A stretch of 64,000 nt of DNA from Prochilodus magdalenae. Lineage: Eukaryota > Chordata > Actinopteri > Characiformes > Prochilodontidae. Location of the stretch: the NCBI GenBank assembly GCA_024036415.1, contig JAMWET010003596.1, positions 195,001-259,000 on the forward strand, written 5' to 3'. Position numbers and translations under genes: made by a program. Below, one piece after another: positions 35,361 through 47,289 of this stretch; position 1 is the stretch's first letter; the number at the start of each line of letters is the position of its first letter. The notes under the pieces were generated by a model that saw only the letters and a program-made list of their open reading frames with translations, ran no database searches and had not been told where the DNA came from.

Positions 35361-35477
35361 TGTGAACAGTGCGTGCATTAGTGAAGGTGCTGGATGGACG
35401 TGGCCCAAACCTTCACTGCCTAGCAGGTTTGAAAGGAGCTTAATTGCCCCTTAAGAAACGAGGGCCGGCGCGTGTGA

Positions 35478-35542
35478 GGCTCTCGCAGGGTGAGGCTCTC
35501 GCAGGGTGAGGCTCTCGCAGGGTGAGGCTCTCGCAGGGTGTC
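35478..35542. repeat. 17-bp minisatellite, four units
   Basis: Near-perfect copies of gtgaggctctcgcaggg. Confidence 0.9.
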
Positions 35543-35706
35543 ACGGTTCTCTCGTGCGTGTTGGTGAAATGTGCGTGCTCAGGCTCGGCGCCTGAACGAA
35601 GCCGCTTGTGCAAATCATATGCTTTTAGGTCCTGCAGCCTCCCCGTCATTAAAAGCTTTCCACAAAGGCTCCACTGCTGCCATCTGGATACACCTGGCAA
35701 TGCTTC

Positions 35707-36480
<774 letters not shown>

Positions 36481-36485
36481 CCTCT

Positions 36486-37245
36486 ATAATGCACTCATCA
36501 TTAAAAGTGTAGTTGCACAAATAGCTGCACCCAGAAATCCACCGACAGGAATGAAACTTGGTGTGTAGGTTTGGAGTTTAGAGATGTGCGTGTGATTCAG
36601 TGTTTACACTTCGCCATGCATGTGACGTAAGCAAGGACGGGTCTTATCTCTGTACCTGACCGAGCAGTGGTGTCCTCCATGAGTCATCCTGTTAGTGCAG
36701 CACCATCGGCAGACGGCTGCACCACGCAGGACTACATGCACACAGACCGTTACCACGACTGTCCTTAACACCACGTCACCGTCACCAAAGACTGCAGTGG
36801 TGTCGTACCAGACTGTCATGGAGGGACTCAGAATGGCAGCGGGTCATCTTCAGTGACGAGTCCCGCTTTAGTCTTGGTGGAGACGCCCAACGAATCCGTG
36901 TGTGGAGGCACCGTGGTCAGCACCAAGATGGACGGTGTGTAGTCACACGTCCAGAAGCCCTGGTGTCCCTCCACCTTCACCCCTACCGCACCATCTGCAG
37001 GAACTGTGTGAGGATGTTCAAGCTGCATGGGATGGATTATCACAGGACACCATCAGGAACCTCTACAGCTCCATACCGAGACGTCTGGAGTGTTGGGTTA
37101 GCAAACACGGCGGCCCGACTCCACCATACTGAGAGACAGACTTCTGTATGTGTAGCTCAATAAATATTGATCATATCAGTCTAAACTTATCATCAGTTAT
37201 TGATCCTGGTCACCTTTATCTTCCTTCCTCACACCTCCCACACGT
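36486..37245 (+). mobile_element. P1 element, copy E
   Basis: Has the left end (gcactcatcattaaaag, then agctgcacccagaaatcc), the gaatgaaacttggtgtgtag segment, the Tc1-like middle and the C-terminal part, where one frame reads [18 protein letters not shown] and then TIRNLYSSIPRRLECWV before a stop. The right end is cut after cttcctcacacctcccacac. It is adjacent to the end of the CT tract. Confidence 0.8.
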
Positions 37246-37824
37246 ATGAAATGGAAACCCTCCAGGGCTTGCTGGAAAGGGCAGCATCACGCTCTACTCC
37301 CCGGTGGAGTTTGGCCTCATCACGACTCTTCAGAAAAGTTTTGTAGCTGCTTATTGCAAAGCATTTCCGCCTCCTCTGCTTTATTCATGACATCATCAGT
37401 GGTCACTGGACGTCGACACCCCTTTCCTCACATGGCTAGAAGGGTTCAGGATCCATCTAAAGCTTCTCTGATGCTACGTAGCGCTCCTACGTCCGCTGAT
37501 CTACTTCCATGGTAATTTCATCACTGAATTCCACATGCCGTATGAGAGCGTTCATGGTTAGCGCTAAGATCCGGGCGGAGTTGATCTTTAGTGGGTTTTA
37601 AAATAGAGGTATGAGCCATGGGAGGAGGAGAAGCATGCCTGAAGCTCTTCCTCCTTCCAATCTAACACCCTATAAATCTCCATCTCTACATGTGATGAAG
37701 TTTTCGCACTCCACCGCCACCCTATCTCCTCCATGCTTCTCAGTCCTCCCTCTCAGGCCTAATTGAGTTCTTAGAAAGGGCACGACCTTATTACTGGTTT
37801 CAGTAGCACTGCATTTACAACCAT
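37246..37824. other. Single-copy spacer
   Basis: No gene or element recognised. Confidence 0.5.
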
Positions 37825-38015
37825 CTGCCACTTTATTAGGTATACCTTGTAAGGACAGCCCTTGTGTCTAAACCCACAGTCCGGTATATGACTTCTACTG
37901 ACCATATAGGACACCCTGTAGTTCTACAGTTACAGACTGTAGTCCATCTGTTTCTCTGTAGACCTACTGTCAGTGGTCAGGACCCCCTACACCATGAAGA
38001 CCAGGGGACTGTCGT
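37825..38015. mobile_element. P3 MITE-like arm fragment, copy 4
   Basis: Starts with gccactttattaggtatacc and contains cagactgtagtccatctg and gtcaggaccccctacac, the outer arm of P3. It is directly followed by P1 copy F. Confidence 0.6.
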
Positions 38016-38019
38016 GCTT

Positions 38020-38805
38020 GTGCCAATATGGATGACATTTGGTGGGTAGGTTTGACATCATGAGACATGGTAATGATTCAAGTTTCACGCTCGGCCGTGC
38101 ATGTGATGTAAGCAGGGGGAGGGTCTTATCTCTGTACCTGACCGACCCAACAGCCACCATTACAGACCTCCAGCGAGCAGTGGTGCCTCCATGAGTCGTC
38201 CTGTTAGTGCAGCACCATCGGCAGACGGCTGCACCACGCAGGACTACATGCACACAGACCGTTACCACGACTGTCCTTAACACCACGTCACCGTCACCAA
38301 AGACTGCAGTGGTGTCGTACCAGACTGTCATGGAGGGACTCAGAATGGCAGCGGGTCATCTTCAGTGACGAGTCCCGCTTTAGTCTTGGTGGAGACGCCC
38401 AACGAATCCGTGTGTGGAGGCACCGTGGTCAGCACCAAGATGGACGGTTTGGTGTCACACGTCCAGAAGACCTGGTGTCCCTCCACCTCCACCCCTACCG
38501 CACCATCTGCAGGAACTGTGTGAGGATGTTCAAGCTGCATGGGATGGATTATCACAGGACTCCATTAGGAACCTCTACAGCTCCATACCGAGACGTCTGG
38601 CGTGTTGGGTTAGCGAACACGGCGGCCCGACGCCATACTGAGAGACAGACTTCTGTATGTGTAGCTCAATAAATATTGATCATATCAGTCTAAATTTATC
38701 ATCAGTTATTGATCCTGGTCACCTTTATCCTCCTTCCCAACAGCACCGCACTCCCACACCTCCTTCTGGGTGGAGCTGTTCTTTTGACGATGAGTGTATG
38801 TGTTG
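38020..38805 (+). mobile_element. P1 element, copy F (near-complete interior)
   Basis: Contains the tggtgggtaggtttgacatc left region, the Tc1-like HTH and FSDESRF parts, the common deletion junction, a C-terminal frame ending in LACWVSEHGGPTPY plus stop, the aataaatattgatcatatca tail and the right end ccttctgggtggagctgttc at 38762-38781. The left terminal repeat is missing. Best template for a P1 consensus. Confidence 0.8.
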
Positions 38806-39532
38806 TCTAAGCCGACATGACACTCCGGTAGTGATGGTAGTACGCTCCGTGATGTAGCATTTTCTATTCATCCGTCTGTTAGAGGGAAGCCTTTTGCAAA
38901 ATATCCCACAGCCTATCCTAGCGGAAACCCAGCTGTAGCCGGAATGGTGTCAGCGGGAATAAAATGTACAGCACGTTTCGATAGAGGCCTAACATTTGCT
39001 CTCAGCCTAGGGACTGCAATGCTGCCCCGAGCGGAAAAGCCAGCTCACGCACTAAAAGGTCATAGTTCTCACATGGTTGACAGTGCTTACAGACTGATCC
39101 GCTGTCAGCTAGCAATTGGGCTAAGTACTGTATGTAGCTCGCTATGTAGGCAATTTGCTCAGCAAGGCTTCAGATTCAGCCGGGCAAAAATAAACCTCAC
39201 CTCAAAATGTTTCTTCCTGTCAGACGTGGAGTCTTTGGACGGGGAAAGCAAGATGTCATGCTGCTCAGTATTCTGCTCCCCGTTTCCGTCTGTGAATGTG
39301 AGATGATGTCTGAATTTCCAGGGGAGGGACAGAAATGAGGTCCTGCCATTGCTGTGTCAACTTTATCCTCTGGTATCGTGTTTGGACAGGAAGGCTACAC
39401 TGTGTGCGTGGCCTTTTGTGTTGCGGATACAAGCAACCTGTGCACCTAGTAGCATGTAATACATTGGGCAAGTTTCTGGATGTAGCCACATCAGTGTTCA
39501 GACACTCTTCCACCAAAGTATTGGTCATTTGG
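38806..39532. other. Spacer with weak repeat similarity near its end
   Basis: The 39420-39532 part in reverse complement resembles the sequence flanking P2 copies (gtgtctgaacactgatgtgg at about 39485-39505). No gene recognised. Confidence 0.45.
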
Positions 39533-39790
39533 GCCAGATTTGGTGGATGCCACAATTCCTGGGATTTTAGCCACCGCTGGTAGACCCGTATCTGCACCTG
39601 CAGATTCAGCTACTTCCTCCACACTATGGTCTTTGGCCACGCCCACATGCAGTCACTCCTTTTAGCCAATCATTATCATCTGCTCTGGAGCGTTTTCCAC
39701 AAATGGAATAAAACATTCCCTGCACTGTAGCTGCACCTTCCCAATGTGTTCCCTGCACCTCTTACCAATCTATGGATTGGCCTCTATGAT
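39440..39790 (-). mobile_element. P2 Tc1-like N-terminal element, copy 1
   Basis: Contains tctttggccacgcccacatg, then the ctggagcgttttccaca and cattccctgcactgtagc segments. In reverse complement one frame reads HVGVAKDHSVKEVAES in better copies, a helix-turn-helix-like stretch of Tc1 type. Confidence 0.6.
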
Positions 39791-40029
39791 TAGCGGTTAG
39801 CTTAAACATGAAATAAGAGTCAGGTGTTTCAGTCAATGGTGGTTTTGCATTAGGTGTGTTCGGCTTTCCGTTGTATTCGAAGAACAGGGATCTATCGCCT
39901 TCCTAACGCATGTTTGTGGAAGTTTATCATGGCATGAACGAAAGAGATTTCTCAGGAAGCTCAGAAAACCAGTTGTTGATACTCGTCAGTTACTAAACCC
40001 CCTCTAAAGAGTTTGGACTACACCATCCA
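39791..40029. other. Spacer
   Basis: Nothing recognised. Confidence 0.5.
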
Positions 40030-40774
40030 TAGTCCGATTGATTGTGTACACATGGAGACAATTTAAGACCATTACCAACCTGTACTCCCCTGTGCCCCCC
40101 AGGAGTGGCCCACTAACAAAGATCACTACAAGAGCAAGGAGTGAAAGAGTCTGCGAGGTCACAAAGAAAGCCAGGGGAATCCAAAGGCCTCATGGTCAAG
40201 ATGGCTCATGCTGAGTTCACCATCAGGAGAACACAGAGGAGGAACCCGCTGCCTTCCAAAAACAACACCGCTGCCCATCTGCAGGTAAAAAACCAAACAT
40301 CTATTAGAATCTTTGTTTTTTGAGTAGAAAAATATAATTTATTAGTTTAAACAAGAAGCGATTTGCCTAAATAAAGCAAAACACTTCATTCCAGCATCAG
40401 TCTTAGCCTATCCATGAAACATGGTGGCGGTAGTATCAAGGAATTCTGAATTATACAGATGAATCCCCATATCCGTGAGCTGAGTCTCAGGAGAACGTGG
40501 ATCGTGCAGAAAGACAATGACCCCGAGCACACAAGACGTTCTAGCAAGGACTATTAAAGAATAATAAAGTTGGGAATGGCCAAATCAAGGTTCCTGACCT
40601 TCATCCAATAGGAACTTTATGGAAGGAAATAAGAAAACCCACCAATATCCCATAACCTGTGCTACTCCATATGTAGGAACGAGCTAAAATTCCACCACTG
40701 ATCAACAGTTACTGGAAACATAGTTGGAGATGCTGCTGCACAAAAGGTTCCCACCAGATTTTCTTTCAGAGTTC
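40030..40774 (+). mobile_element. Tc1-like transposase relic (family C)
   Basis: The order of remnants matches a common fish Tc1 family. The 5' part has ccaggagtggcccactaaca and caccatcaggagaacacag; the middle lacks the second catalytic Asp region; then come catggtggcggtagtatcaa, a catalytic-type segment with QKDNDPEHTRRS-like residues, and a C-terminus ending near ccaccagattttctttcag. Many stops and a large internal deletion make it dead. It abuts the inserted family A element at 40775. Confidence 0.7.
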
Positions 40775-42250
40775 TACAGTGGAGTAAATAATGTTGGAGC
40801 CCTTGCTGATTTTGTAAGTTTGCCCACTGGCAAAGATATGGACAGTCTATCATTTTAAGGGTAGGTTTATTTCAACAGTGAGAGATAGAATATCAAAAAA
40901 AGGAAATCCAGAAAATGACATTGTATAAAATATATAAATTTATTTGCATTGTGCAAAGAGAAAGTATCTGATCCCTCTGGCAAACGAGACTTAACACCTG
41001 GTGGCAGAACCCTGGTTGGCAAGGACAGCAGTCAGACGGCTTCTGTAGTTGATGATGAGGTTTGTGCACGTCAGGAGGAATTTTGCTCCACTGCTTTTTG
41101 CAGATCATCTCTAAATCATTAAGATTGTGAGGCTGTTGCTTGGCAACTCAGACCTTCAGCTCCCTCCATAAGTTTTCTCCGGGATAAAGGTCTGGAGACT
41201 GGCTAGGCCACTCCGTGACCTTACCGTGCTTCTCTCTGAGCCACTCCTTTGTTGCCTTGGTTGTGTGTTTTGGGTCATTGTCGTGCTGGAAGACCCAGCC
41301 ATGCATTTTTAAGTCCTGGCGGAGGGAAGGAGGTTGTCACTCGGGATTGTACGGTACATGGCTCCATCTATTCTCCCACTGATGCAGTGGAGTAGTCCTG
41401 GGCCCTTAGCAGAGAAACACCCCCAAACCATAATGTCTCCACCTCCATGCTGGACAGAGGGGACGGTGTTCTTTGGGTCATAGTCAGCATTTCTCTTCCT
41501 CCAAACACGGCGAGTGGAGTTAATGCCAAAGATCTGACCACAGCACGTCCTCCCAATCACTCTCAGAATCATCCAGGTGTTCACTGGCAAACTTCCGACG
41601 GGCCTGCACATGTGCCTTCTTGAGCAGGGGGACGTTGTGGGCCATTACGGCGTGATGTGTTACCAGTGGAGTTCTTGGTGACTGTGGTCCCAGCTGCCTT
41701 AAGATCATTAAAGAGTTCCCCCCGTGTAGACTGGGATTGTATCCACTGCTGGTAGACCCGTATGGCCGTACGCTTCCATACACCTGCAGATTCAGCTACT
41801 TCCTTCACACTATGGTCTTTGGCCACGCCCACATGCAGTCCCTCCTTTTAGCCAATCATTAACATCTGCTCTGGAGCGTTTTCCACACATGGAACGAGAC
41901 ACTCCCTGCACTGTACCACCTCTTTCCTATCTACGGATCCCGTCACTCACCCCCACAGGGGTTTATAGCTGCCCCATCATTCTCATGCAGGATGGGCCTT
42001 ATCACTGACTATATAAGGTTGCCCTGTTGTGCCCGCTTTCCATTCTGACTCGTGCTGAGGTTAGCATGCTTTGCAGGCGAAATATGTCTCACTGATTTCT
42101 CACCTTCCTCATGATCAAGGATTCCCCACCAGGTGAGATTTTGCCTGGAGCCCCAGATCGAGGTTGATTGACAGTCATTTTGTTTTTCTTCCATTTTCTT
42201 ACAGGGGCACCAACAGTTGTCTCCTTCTCACCCAGCGTCTTACTGAAGGG
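40775..42250 (-). pseudogene. Tc1-like transposase pseudogene (family A), nested
   Basis: On the - strand the terminal repeat starts at ctacagtggagtaaataatg (right edge of the reversed element). Transposase remnants run leftwards from about 42240: an N-terminal HTH relic, [60 protein letters not shown] and [12 protein letters not shown]. Frameshifts separate these blocks. The coding part is split at 41735-42090 by a P2 copy. The 5' terminal repeat beyond 42250 is missing. Confidence 0.8.
41735..42090 (-). mobile_element. P2 element inserted in the family A Tc1 relic, copy 2
   Basis: Family A sequence stops after gagttccccccgtgtaga and resumes at tttctcaccttcctcatgat. The intervening 350 bp match P2 (gattgtatccactgctggta, tctttggccacgcccacatg, ctggagcgttttccacacat). 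One reverse frame gives HSVKEVAESAGVWKRTAIRV. This is a secondary insertion. Confidence 0.7.
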
Positions 42251-42469
42251 AGAATCGAACCCCAGGCTTCCACATGGGCTGCTAGCTCACTGGTAGGTAG
42301 TGGTGTTATCCGTTATGCTACATCAAACACAGGCAAAGCCCTGAAACCATGAGCCTGCTGTCAGAACAGCGACCCGGTGGACCAGTGGAGACACAGAACA
42401 ATGATCAATGCCGAATAGCTAAATATTAATATATCTCCTATCCAATTTCAGATAGGTAAGATCCCAGCC
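42251..42469. other. Spacer
   Basis: Nothing recognised. The segment gtaggtagtggtgttatccg is possibly from a tRNA-like region, but no fold is convincing. Confidence 0.4.
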
Positions 42470-42890
42470 CCCACCCCCTCCAACTTTGTTTAGGACTACC
42501 AGCCCACCTGAGTTCCACTACAAACCTGAATGCCCGAAGCACAGTCGCCAGCCTTTCTCCCCCCAGAGCCAGAGCACCAGCGCCCCTGTGGCTGGAAGTG
42601 CGGATCAAGCTCTTCACAGCAATCATCAAGTCCTTTCTCACTTCATCTATAACCACCTGGTTTGGATCCTCCACCGCGCAGGAACGAGCCAAACTCCAGC
42701 GCATGATGAGGGCGGTGGAAATGATCACCAGATCAAGCCTGTCTGCACTTCATGACATTTACAACTCCGGGGTCATTAAGTGTGCCGGCAGGCGTACAGG
42801 GTGACCCCTCCCACCCCGGACATCAACTCTTCCAACAACTTCCCTCTGGTAGAAGTTTCAGGGTCATCAAGTCCAGCCAGACATGCTAAC
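42470..42890 (+). mobile_element. Non-LTR retrotransposon ORF2 C-terminal fragment
   Basis: One frame reads IKLFTAIIKSFLTSSITTWF, GSSTAQERAKLQRMMRAVEM and ITRSSLSALHDIYNSGVIKC. This is the post-catalytic region of fish LINE reverse transcriptases (fingers: ...SFYxxxIESVLTxxITVW..., ...LQRVV..A). Upstream catalytic motifs are missing and stops follow, so it is a 5'-truncated dead copy. Confidence 0.6.
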
Positions 42891-43190
42891 GGCTTTACTC
42901 CAGAGCTGTGCATGCGCTCATTAGCCACAGCCGACACCTTGCACTAAGCCCGCCATCAGGGACATGCCGGAAATTATGCCGGAGCTTATTATAGGAACTT
43001 GCAGGGTTTTCCGGAAATCCGGAAACAGCTGAACTGGCACTGGTCGACCTGCCGAGGAGGCACACGAGCGTGCTTGTGTAGCTAATGCGGTGTGGATTTC
43101 GCACCCCGGTAATAGATGGTCATTCATTAGTCTGACACTGATGTCAAATGATCATAAGCACAGAACACTGAAGAAGAATAGGTCCAGGTT
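42891..43190. other. Spacer
   Basis: Nothing recognised. Confidence 0.45.
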
Positions 43191-43564
43191 CTAGCTAGGG
43201 TTAGCTAGAACCAAACTCTGTTCAACAAGCTTGCATCTCAACATGCAGCTATGTCTCTGCATGGTCTGAGTTACCTGAGGGCGGACGCACGGCATACAGG
43301 CTCCAGACAGCCCAGACAGAAGACCATCGTCTAGTGTCCAGGCACAGGTGGGACCTTCATAACACTCCCCTGTCTCCATCTCCAGCACCATAGGACAACT
43401 AAATTTGGTATCATGGCGCCGTTTAGAGGTCCCGCCATTGACAAACAGCCACCATCGCTGTCGTTTGCAGTGGACGAGGAACCTGGACTGCCACCAAATG
43501 GAACCATGCCTTTCCTGTGGAGGAACAAACTGCCCCAGCTGCAGGTGTGATGATCTGGGGAGCC
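43191..43564. mobile_element. Degenerate Tc1-like fragment
   Basis: Towards its right end the + strand gives EEQTAPAAGVMIWGAT, resembling the GVMIWG segment after the second catalytic Asp of Tc1 enzymes. The rest is too decayed to align by eye. It directly adjoins P2 copy 3. Confidence 0.35.
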
Positions 43565-43800
43565 ACCCCTGGGCTTGATTTGATGGATGCCTTTCCTGGA
43601 ACAGTTCTGAGGAGAATTCCCTATAGACTGGGATTCTATCCACTGCTGGTAGACCCGTATGAGATTCAGCTACTTCCTTCACACTATGGTCTTTGGCCAC
43701 GCCCACATGCAGTCCCTCCTTTCAGCCACTCATTCTTTTGTCCGGTGAGGTTGTGTTCGTGCACTGCTCCCTCTACTGATGTGGATACACATCGTTGAAA
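43565..43800 (-). mobile_element. P2 element, copy 3
   Basis: Contains gattctatccactgctggta, then a 20-bp deletion, then cttccttcacactatggtct and ggccacgcccacatgcagtc. Truncated after ttcagccactcattc. Confidence 0.65.
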
Positions 43801-43804
43801 GTTG

Positions 43805-44229
43805 AATCTGTGTCTCTCAGTATGGATCAGGCTGCCATGTTTGCTAACACAACATCCGAACGTCTTAGAGAGTTGTGGCGGTTCCTACCGGTCCAGGCCT
43901 TCCAGACATGCTAATGTGGTTAGTAGGACTTTCTGGACGTGTGACGCATGACTGTCCCTCCTCACACGGATTCGTTGGGCGTCTCCACCAAGACTAAAGT
44001 AGGACCCGCTGCCATTCGGAGTCACTCCATGGCAGTCTGGCACGACACCATTCCAATCTTTGGTGGTGTTGACCTGGTGTTGGGTCTAGTAGTCCTGCAT
44101 GGTGCAGCTGTCTGCCAATGGTGTTGGACCAACAGGATGACTCATGGAGGGCATCACTGCTCGCTGCACGTCTGCAATCGTAGCTGTTGGGTGAGTCAGG
44201 TACAGGGACAAGGCCCATCCTTGCGTACG
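43805..44229 (-). mobile_element. P1 element, copy G (old)
   Basis: Diverged reverse-strand copy: gtgtctctcagtatgga, then cacacggattcgttgggcgt, ctccatggcagtctggcacg and gtagctgttgggtgagtcag. One reverse frame reads RRAASSDALHESSC near the HTH. It ends at the hairpin beginning at 44230. Confidence 0.65.
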
Positions 44230-44307
44230 TTGGAAGAAGGCAGTGGAGGTGTGGTCATGTGATATCCCACTTCTTCACATGACCACACCTCCATTGCCGT
44301 CTTCCAA
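44230..44307. repeat. Imperfect hairpin with 33-bp arms
   Basis: Arms 44230-44262 and 44275-44307 (ttggaagaaggcagtggagg and its complement) pair with two mismatches around a 12-bp loop. It abuts P1 copy G, so it may be a foldback or a pair of short inverted ends. Confidence 0.75.
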
Positions 44308-44439
44308 TAGAATCTTCCTCCAACGCTTTATGTCACCAGAGTTTCAAGCTTATGCACCTGTTGCTCGTTTCCTGTAATTTTTTACGACCCCAGACTTACA
44401 AACTACCCCCAACATCCCCGCAGCCTACCTAGCGTTTAT

Positions 44440-44720
44440 TCCCATTAGTGAGTCTTCCTGTGTACGGCCTATTTTCCGTATTACCTTGACCGCTCTTTGC
44501 GTCTTGCTCTTTCTGCGTTATTGCTGTGTTTTTGATTCCCTTGTGTTTCGACCCCGGGCTGTTTTTGGATTTTCCATTGGTGCTCCGTTTGTTTTCCTCA
44601 TGTTTTTGCCCATTGCTTGTTGTTGCCTATATCCGTCAGCCCTGAACTCCGAGGTAAATACCAACTGAGGTTTATTATAGTCGGCTCGCGCCTACTCAGT
44701 CACGTCCACTTCATCACAAA
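44440..44720 (+). mobile_element. Possible retroelement 3' end or LTR fragment
   Basis: A T-rich run with ttcgaccccgggctg, ttttggattttccattgg and agccctgaactccg resembles the terminal region of fish retroelements that end in a 'ccctgaactc' segment. No coding part is attached. Weak call. Confidence 0.25.
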
Positions 44721-44847
44721 GTCTGTAAAATGAAGAAATACGTTTCTGAGAGTTTCACAGAAGCCTGTAGAAGTGAAGACCTTCTGGAGGATGAATGTAG
44801 CTGTAAGTGATTATAGATTGATAATAACAATTCAGATTATATACTCA

Positions 44848-45310
44848 GATCCATAACTGGTGATAAGTTTAGACTGATATGATCAATATTTATTGAGCTA
44901 CACATACAGAAGTCTGTCTCTCAGTATGGCGGTGTTGGGCCGCCGTGTTTGCTAACCCAACGACGTCTCGGTATGGAGCTGTAGAGGTTCCTAATGGTGT
45001 CCTGTGATAATCCATCCCATGCAGCTTGAACATCCTCACACAGTTCCTGCAGATGGTGCGGTAGGGGTGGAGGTGGAGTGACACCAGGACTTCTGGACGT
45101 GTGACAGCAAACCGTTCATCTTGGTGCTGACCACGGTGCCTCCACACATGGATTCGTCGGTTGTCTCCACCAGGACAAAAGCAAGACTCCCATCGGAGTC
45201 TCAGTCCGGCACGACACCAGTGCCGTCTTGTTGATGTGGTGTTAAGGGCTGTTGTCGTAACCGCTTGCTGAATGTCTGCTACTGTGGCTGTTGGGTCACT
45301 CCACTCTCTG
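44848..45310 (-). mobile_element. P1 element, copy H
   Basis: Reverse copy with the atcaatatttattgagctac tail, C-terminal relic, deletion junction and tccacacatggattcgtcgg. After 45180 it diverges, ending with the ctactgtggctgttgggtca segment. Confidence 0.75.
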
Positions 45311-45419
45311 TAGTTTGTGTTTGTCTCATAGGTCCTTCATATCGCTGCCACCGCTGCCATCGTGCCATGGTAGCATCCCCACAGCTGGTATGACCATCCT
45401 GCTTCCTGGACCTCTACAA

Positions 45420-45850
45420 TGTGACAATGTGTGGGTGTGAGTGACGGGATCCGTAGATTGGGAAGAGGTGCTACAGTGCAGGGAATGTCTCGTTCCATGT
45501 GTGGAAAACACTCCAGAGCAGATGTTAATGATTGGCTAAAAGGAGGGACTGCATGTGGGCGTGGCCAAAGACCATAGTGTGAAGGAAGTAGCTGAATCTG
45601 CAGGTGTATGGAAGCGTACGCTCATACGGGTCTACCAGCAGTGGATACAATCCCAGTCTACAGGGAATTCTCCTCGGAACTGTGCCAGGGAAGGCATCCA
45701 CCAAATCTGGACCAACTGACCAATTCTCTGATGTAAGAGTGTCTGAACACTGATGTGGCTACATCCAGAAACTTGTCCAGCCCAGGCCCAATCCAGTCCC
45801 AGCTGTTACTGGTGCTCATAGAGGTATGCTTGAGGGGACTCGTTTTTTGT
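45420..45850 (+). mobile_element. P2 element, copy 4
   Basis: Reads gtgtgagtgacgggatccgt, agtgcagggaatgtctcgtt, gcatgtgggcgtggccaaag and gaagtagctgaatctgcagg, then gtgtctgaacactgatgtgg. One frame gives HVGVAKDHSVKEVAESAGVW and RVYQQWIQSQST, a Tc1-type N-terminal helix-turn-helix. Nothing of a catalytic domain follows. Confidence 0.7.
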
Positions 45851-46454
45851 CTGGCTTGTATTCATGAAAACGACCATCCCTTCATCTTATCCGGCAAACA
45901 GCTGAGAGATGAGGAATCGTGAGACTGACCCTACATTAGCCAAGGCCGTTTTCACTGTTGAGGCAGATTTACCAGCCGCCTAGGATGCTGCAGGTGTTCG
46001 GTGCGAGCAGCCTTCCTCTGGATAACCGGGTAATTGAGAAGCAAAGATGATAGATCCTGGTACACAGGCACCAGATGAGAATGGTTTTGTGCATGACTGA
46101 AGCAGCACATCCTCACCCTCTCTTCGGCTCACTTCCTCTGCTTACTCTGGAGCTTCCTTTTACAACAGAAGATGCCTGGACCAAACCAGCAACACCTCCT
46201 CTGACCTCAGCCCAGGCCATCCCGGAAAGAGGTACCGGAACATCAGAGCATGGCATGCTGTTAAACTGGTCCCACCAGCGGCACCAGCTACTGATCCAAC
46301 CCTGATCTTCAGAGTGTAGTCAGCATGTCCCCACACTGAACTGTCCTAGGTGATGGGACTGTATGGATATGGCACTACTGAGTGGAGCTCTCTGTGCTTG
46401 CACATCTCTGCTGTAAGCTGCAAGCGGCATACTTGAACATTAAGCTGGTAATCT
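45851..46454. other. Spacer
   Basis: No recognised gene. An open 76-codon + frame at 46075-46305 has no recognisable domain. Confidence 0.45.
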
Positions 46455-46682
46455 AGTCGTGGGCTGGAGGTTAAGGAACCACCCCTATGACCGGGGGGTC
46501 ACTGGTTTGATTCCCTGAACTGGCAGGACATCAAGGCCCCTAACGCCCAGCTGCTTCCAGGGCACCTTGGATAGGGCAGCACACCGCTCTGTGCTAGTGT
46601 TCTTACTGCCCACTCGTCTGTGTGTGTGTGTGGGTGTGTGGGTGTTCCACTTTATGGATGGGTTAAATGTACAAGTCAAATT
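46455..46682 (+). mobile_element. tRNA-like SINE relic (S2)
   Basis: A ggaggttaaggaaccacccc head with a B-box-like cactggtttgattccctg, then a body with aacgcccagctgcttccagg and the tail atggatgggttaaatgtac typical of a widespread fish tRNA-derived SINE. Confidence 0.6.
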
Positions 46683-46684
46683 CC

Positions 46685-46850
46685 TCTGTGTGGCAAAATG
46701 GTTCTAAATTCTGATTGGAGCTCTGGGAAGTCGCTCCCAGGGTTCCTAGGGTTGTGGGTTCAATCCCCGGGTCTCCTAAGTCTGCAGTAATGGGCCCTTG
46801 AGCAAGGCCTTTAACCCATCTCTGCTTAATGGGGCACTGTATCACTGAAT
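46685..46850 (+). mobile_element. tRNA-like SINE relic (S3)
   Basis: Contains gttgtgggttcaatccccgg (B-box-like) and gggcccttgagcaaggcctt. Arranged head to tail after S2. Confidence 0.55.
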
Positions 46851-47055
46851 AGATGGATGGTTTGTAAGGATGGATGGATGGGCAGATAGAGTTGATGGAT
46901 GGATGGATGAATAAATGGTTGGACGGATGGACAGAGAGTGAGTGGATGGATGGATGGATGGATAAATGGATGGTTTGTAAGGATGGAAGGATGGGTGGAT
47001 GGATGTATGAATAAATGGTTAAACGGATGGACAGAGAGTGAGTGGATGGAAGGCT
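46845..47055. repeat. GATG microsatellite with duplicated block
   Basis: Ggat repeats; the block gtttgtaaggatgga with its downstream ggacagagagtgagtggatg occurs twice, about 118 bp apart. Confidence 0.85.
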
Positions 47056-47079
47056 GAAAACATACACCCACATACCCAA

Positions 47080-47285
47080 ACCTGCGACCACACGCAGGGA
47101 GCAGTGTGCAGATGTGCCCAGGGCAGCGGGCAGCCCTATTCACTGCCTCTGTGGAGCAGTCGGGGGTTAGGTGCCTTGCTTAAGGGTACTTCGGTCATGT
47201 CCTTTCGGCGCAGGGGATGGAACCAGCAACCTTCTGATCTCAAGGCTGGTTCCCTTACCTCCAGCCCACCTGGACCTAGGAACAG
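47080..47285 (-). mobile_element. tRNA-like SINE relic (S4)
   Basis: Reverse-strand copy with ggtgccttgcttaagggta, ggggatggaaccagcaacct (B-box complement) and the cagggcagcgggcagcc body. It fuses directly to the LINE fragment at its right side. Confidence 0.6.
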
Positions 47286-47289
47286 CCAG

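Noticed and set aside
46739..46775. tRNA gene suggested by a B-box-like ggttcaatccccgg
   Set aside because: No complete cloverleaf or A box at the right spacing; it is part of a SINE relic.
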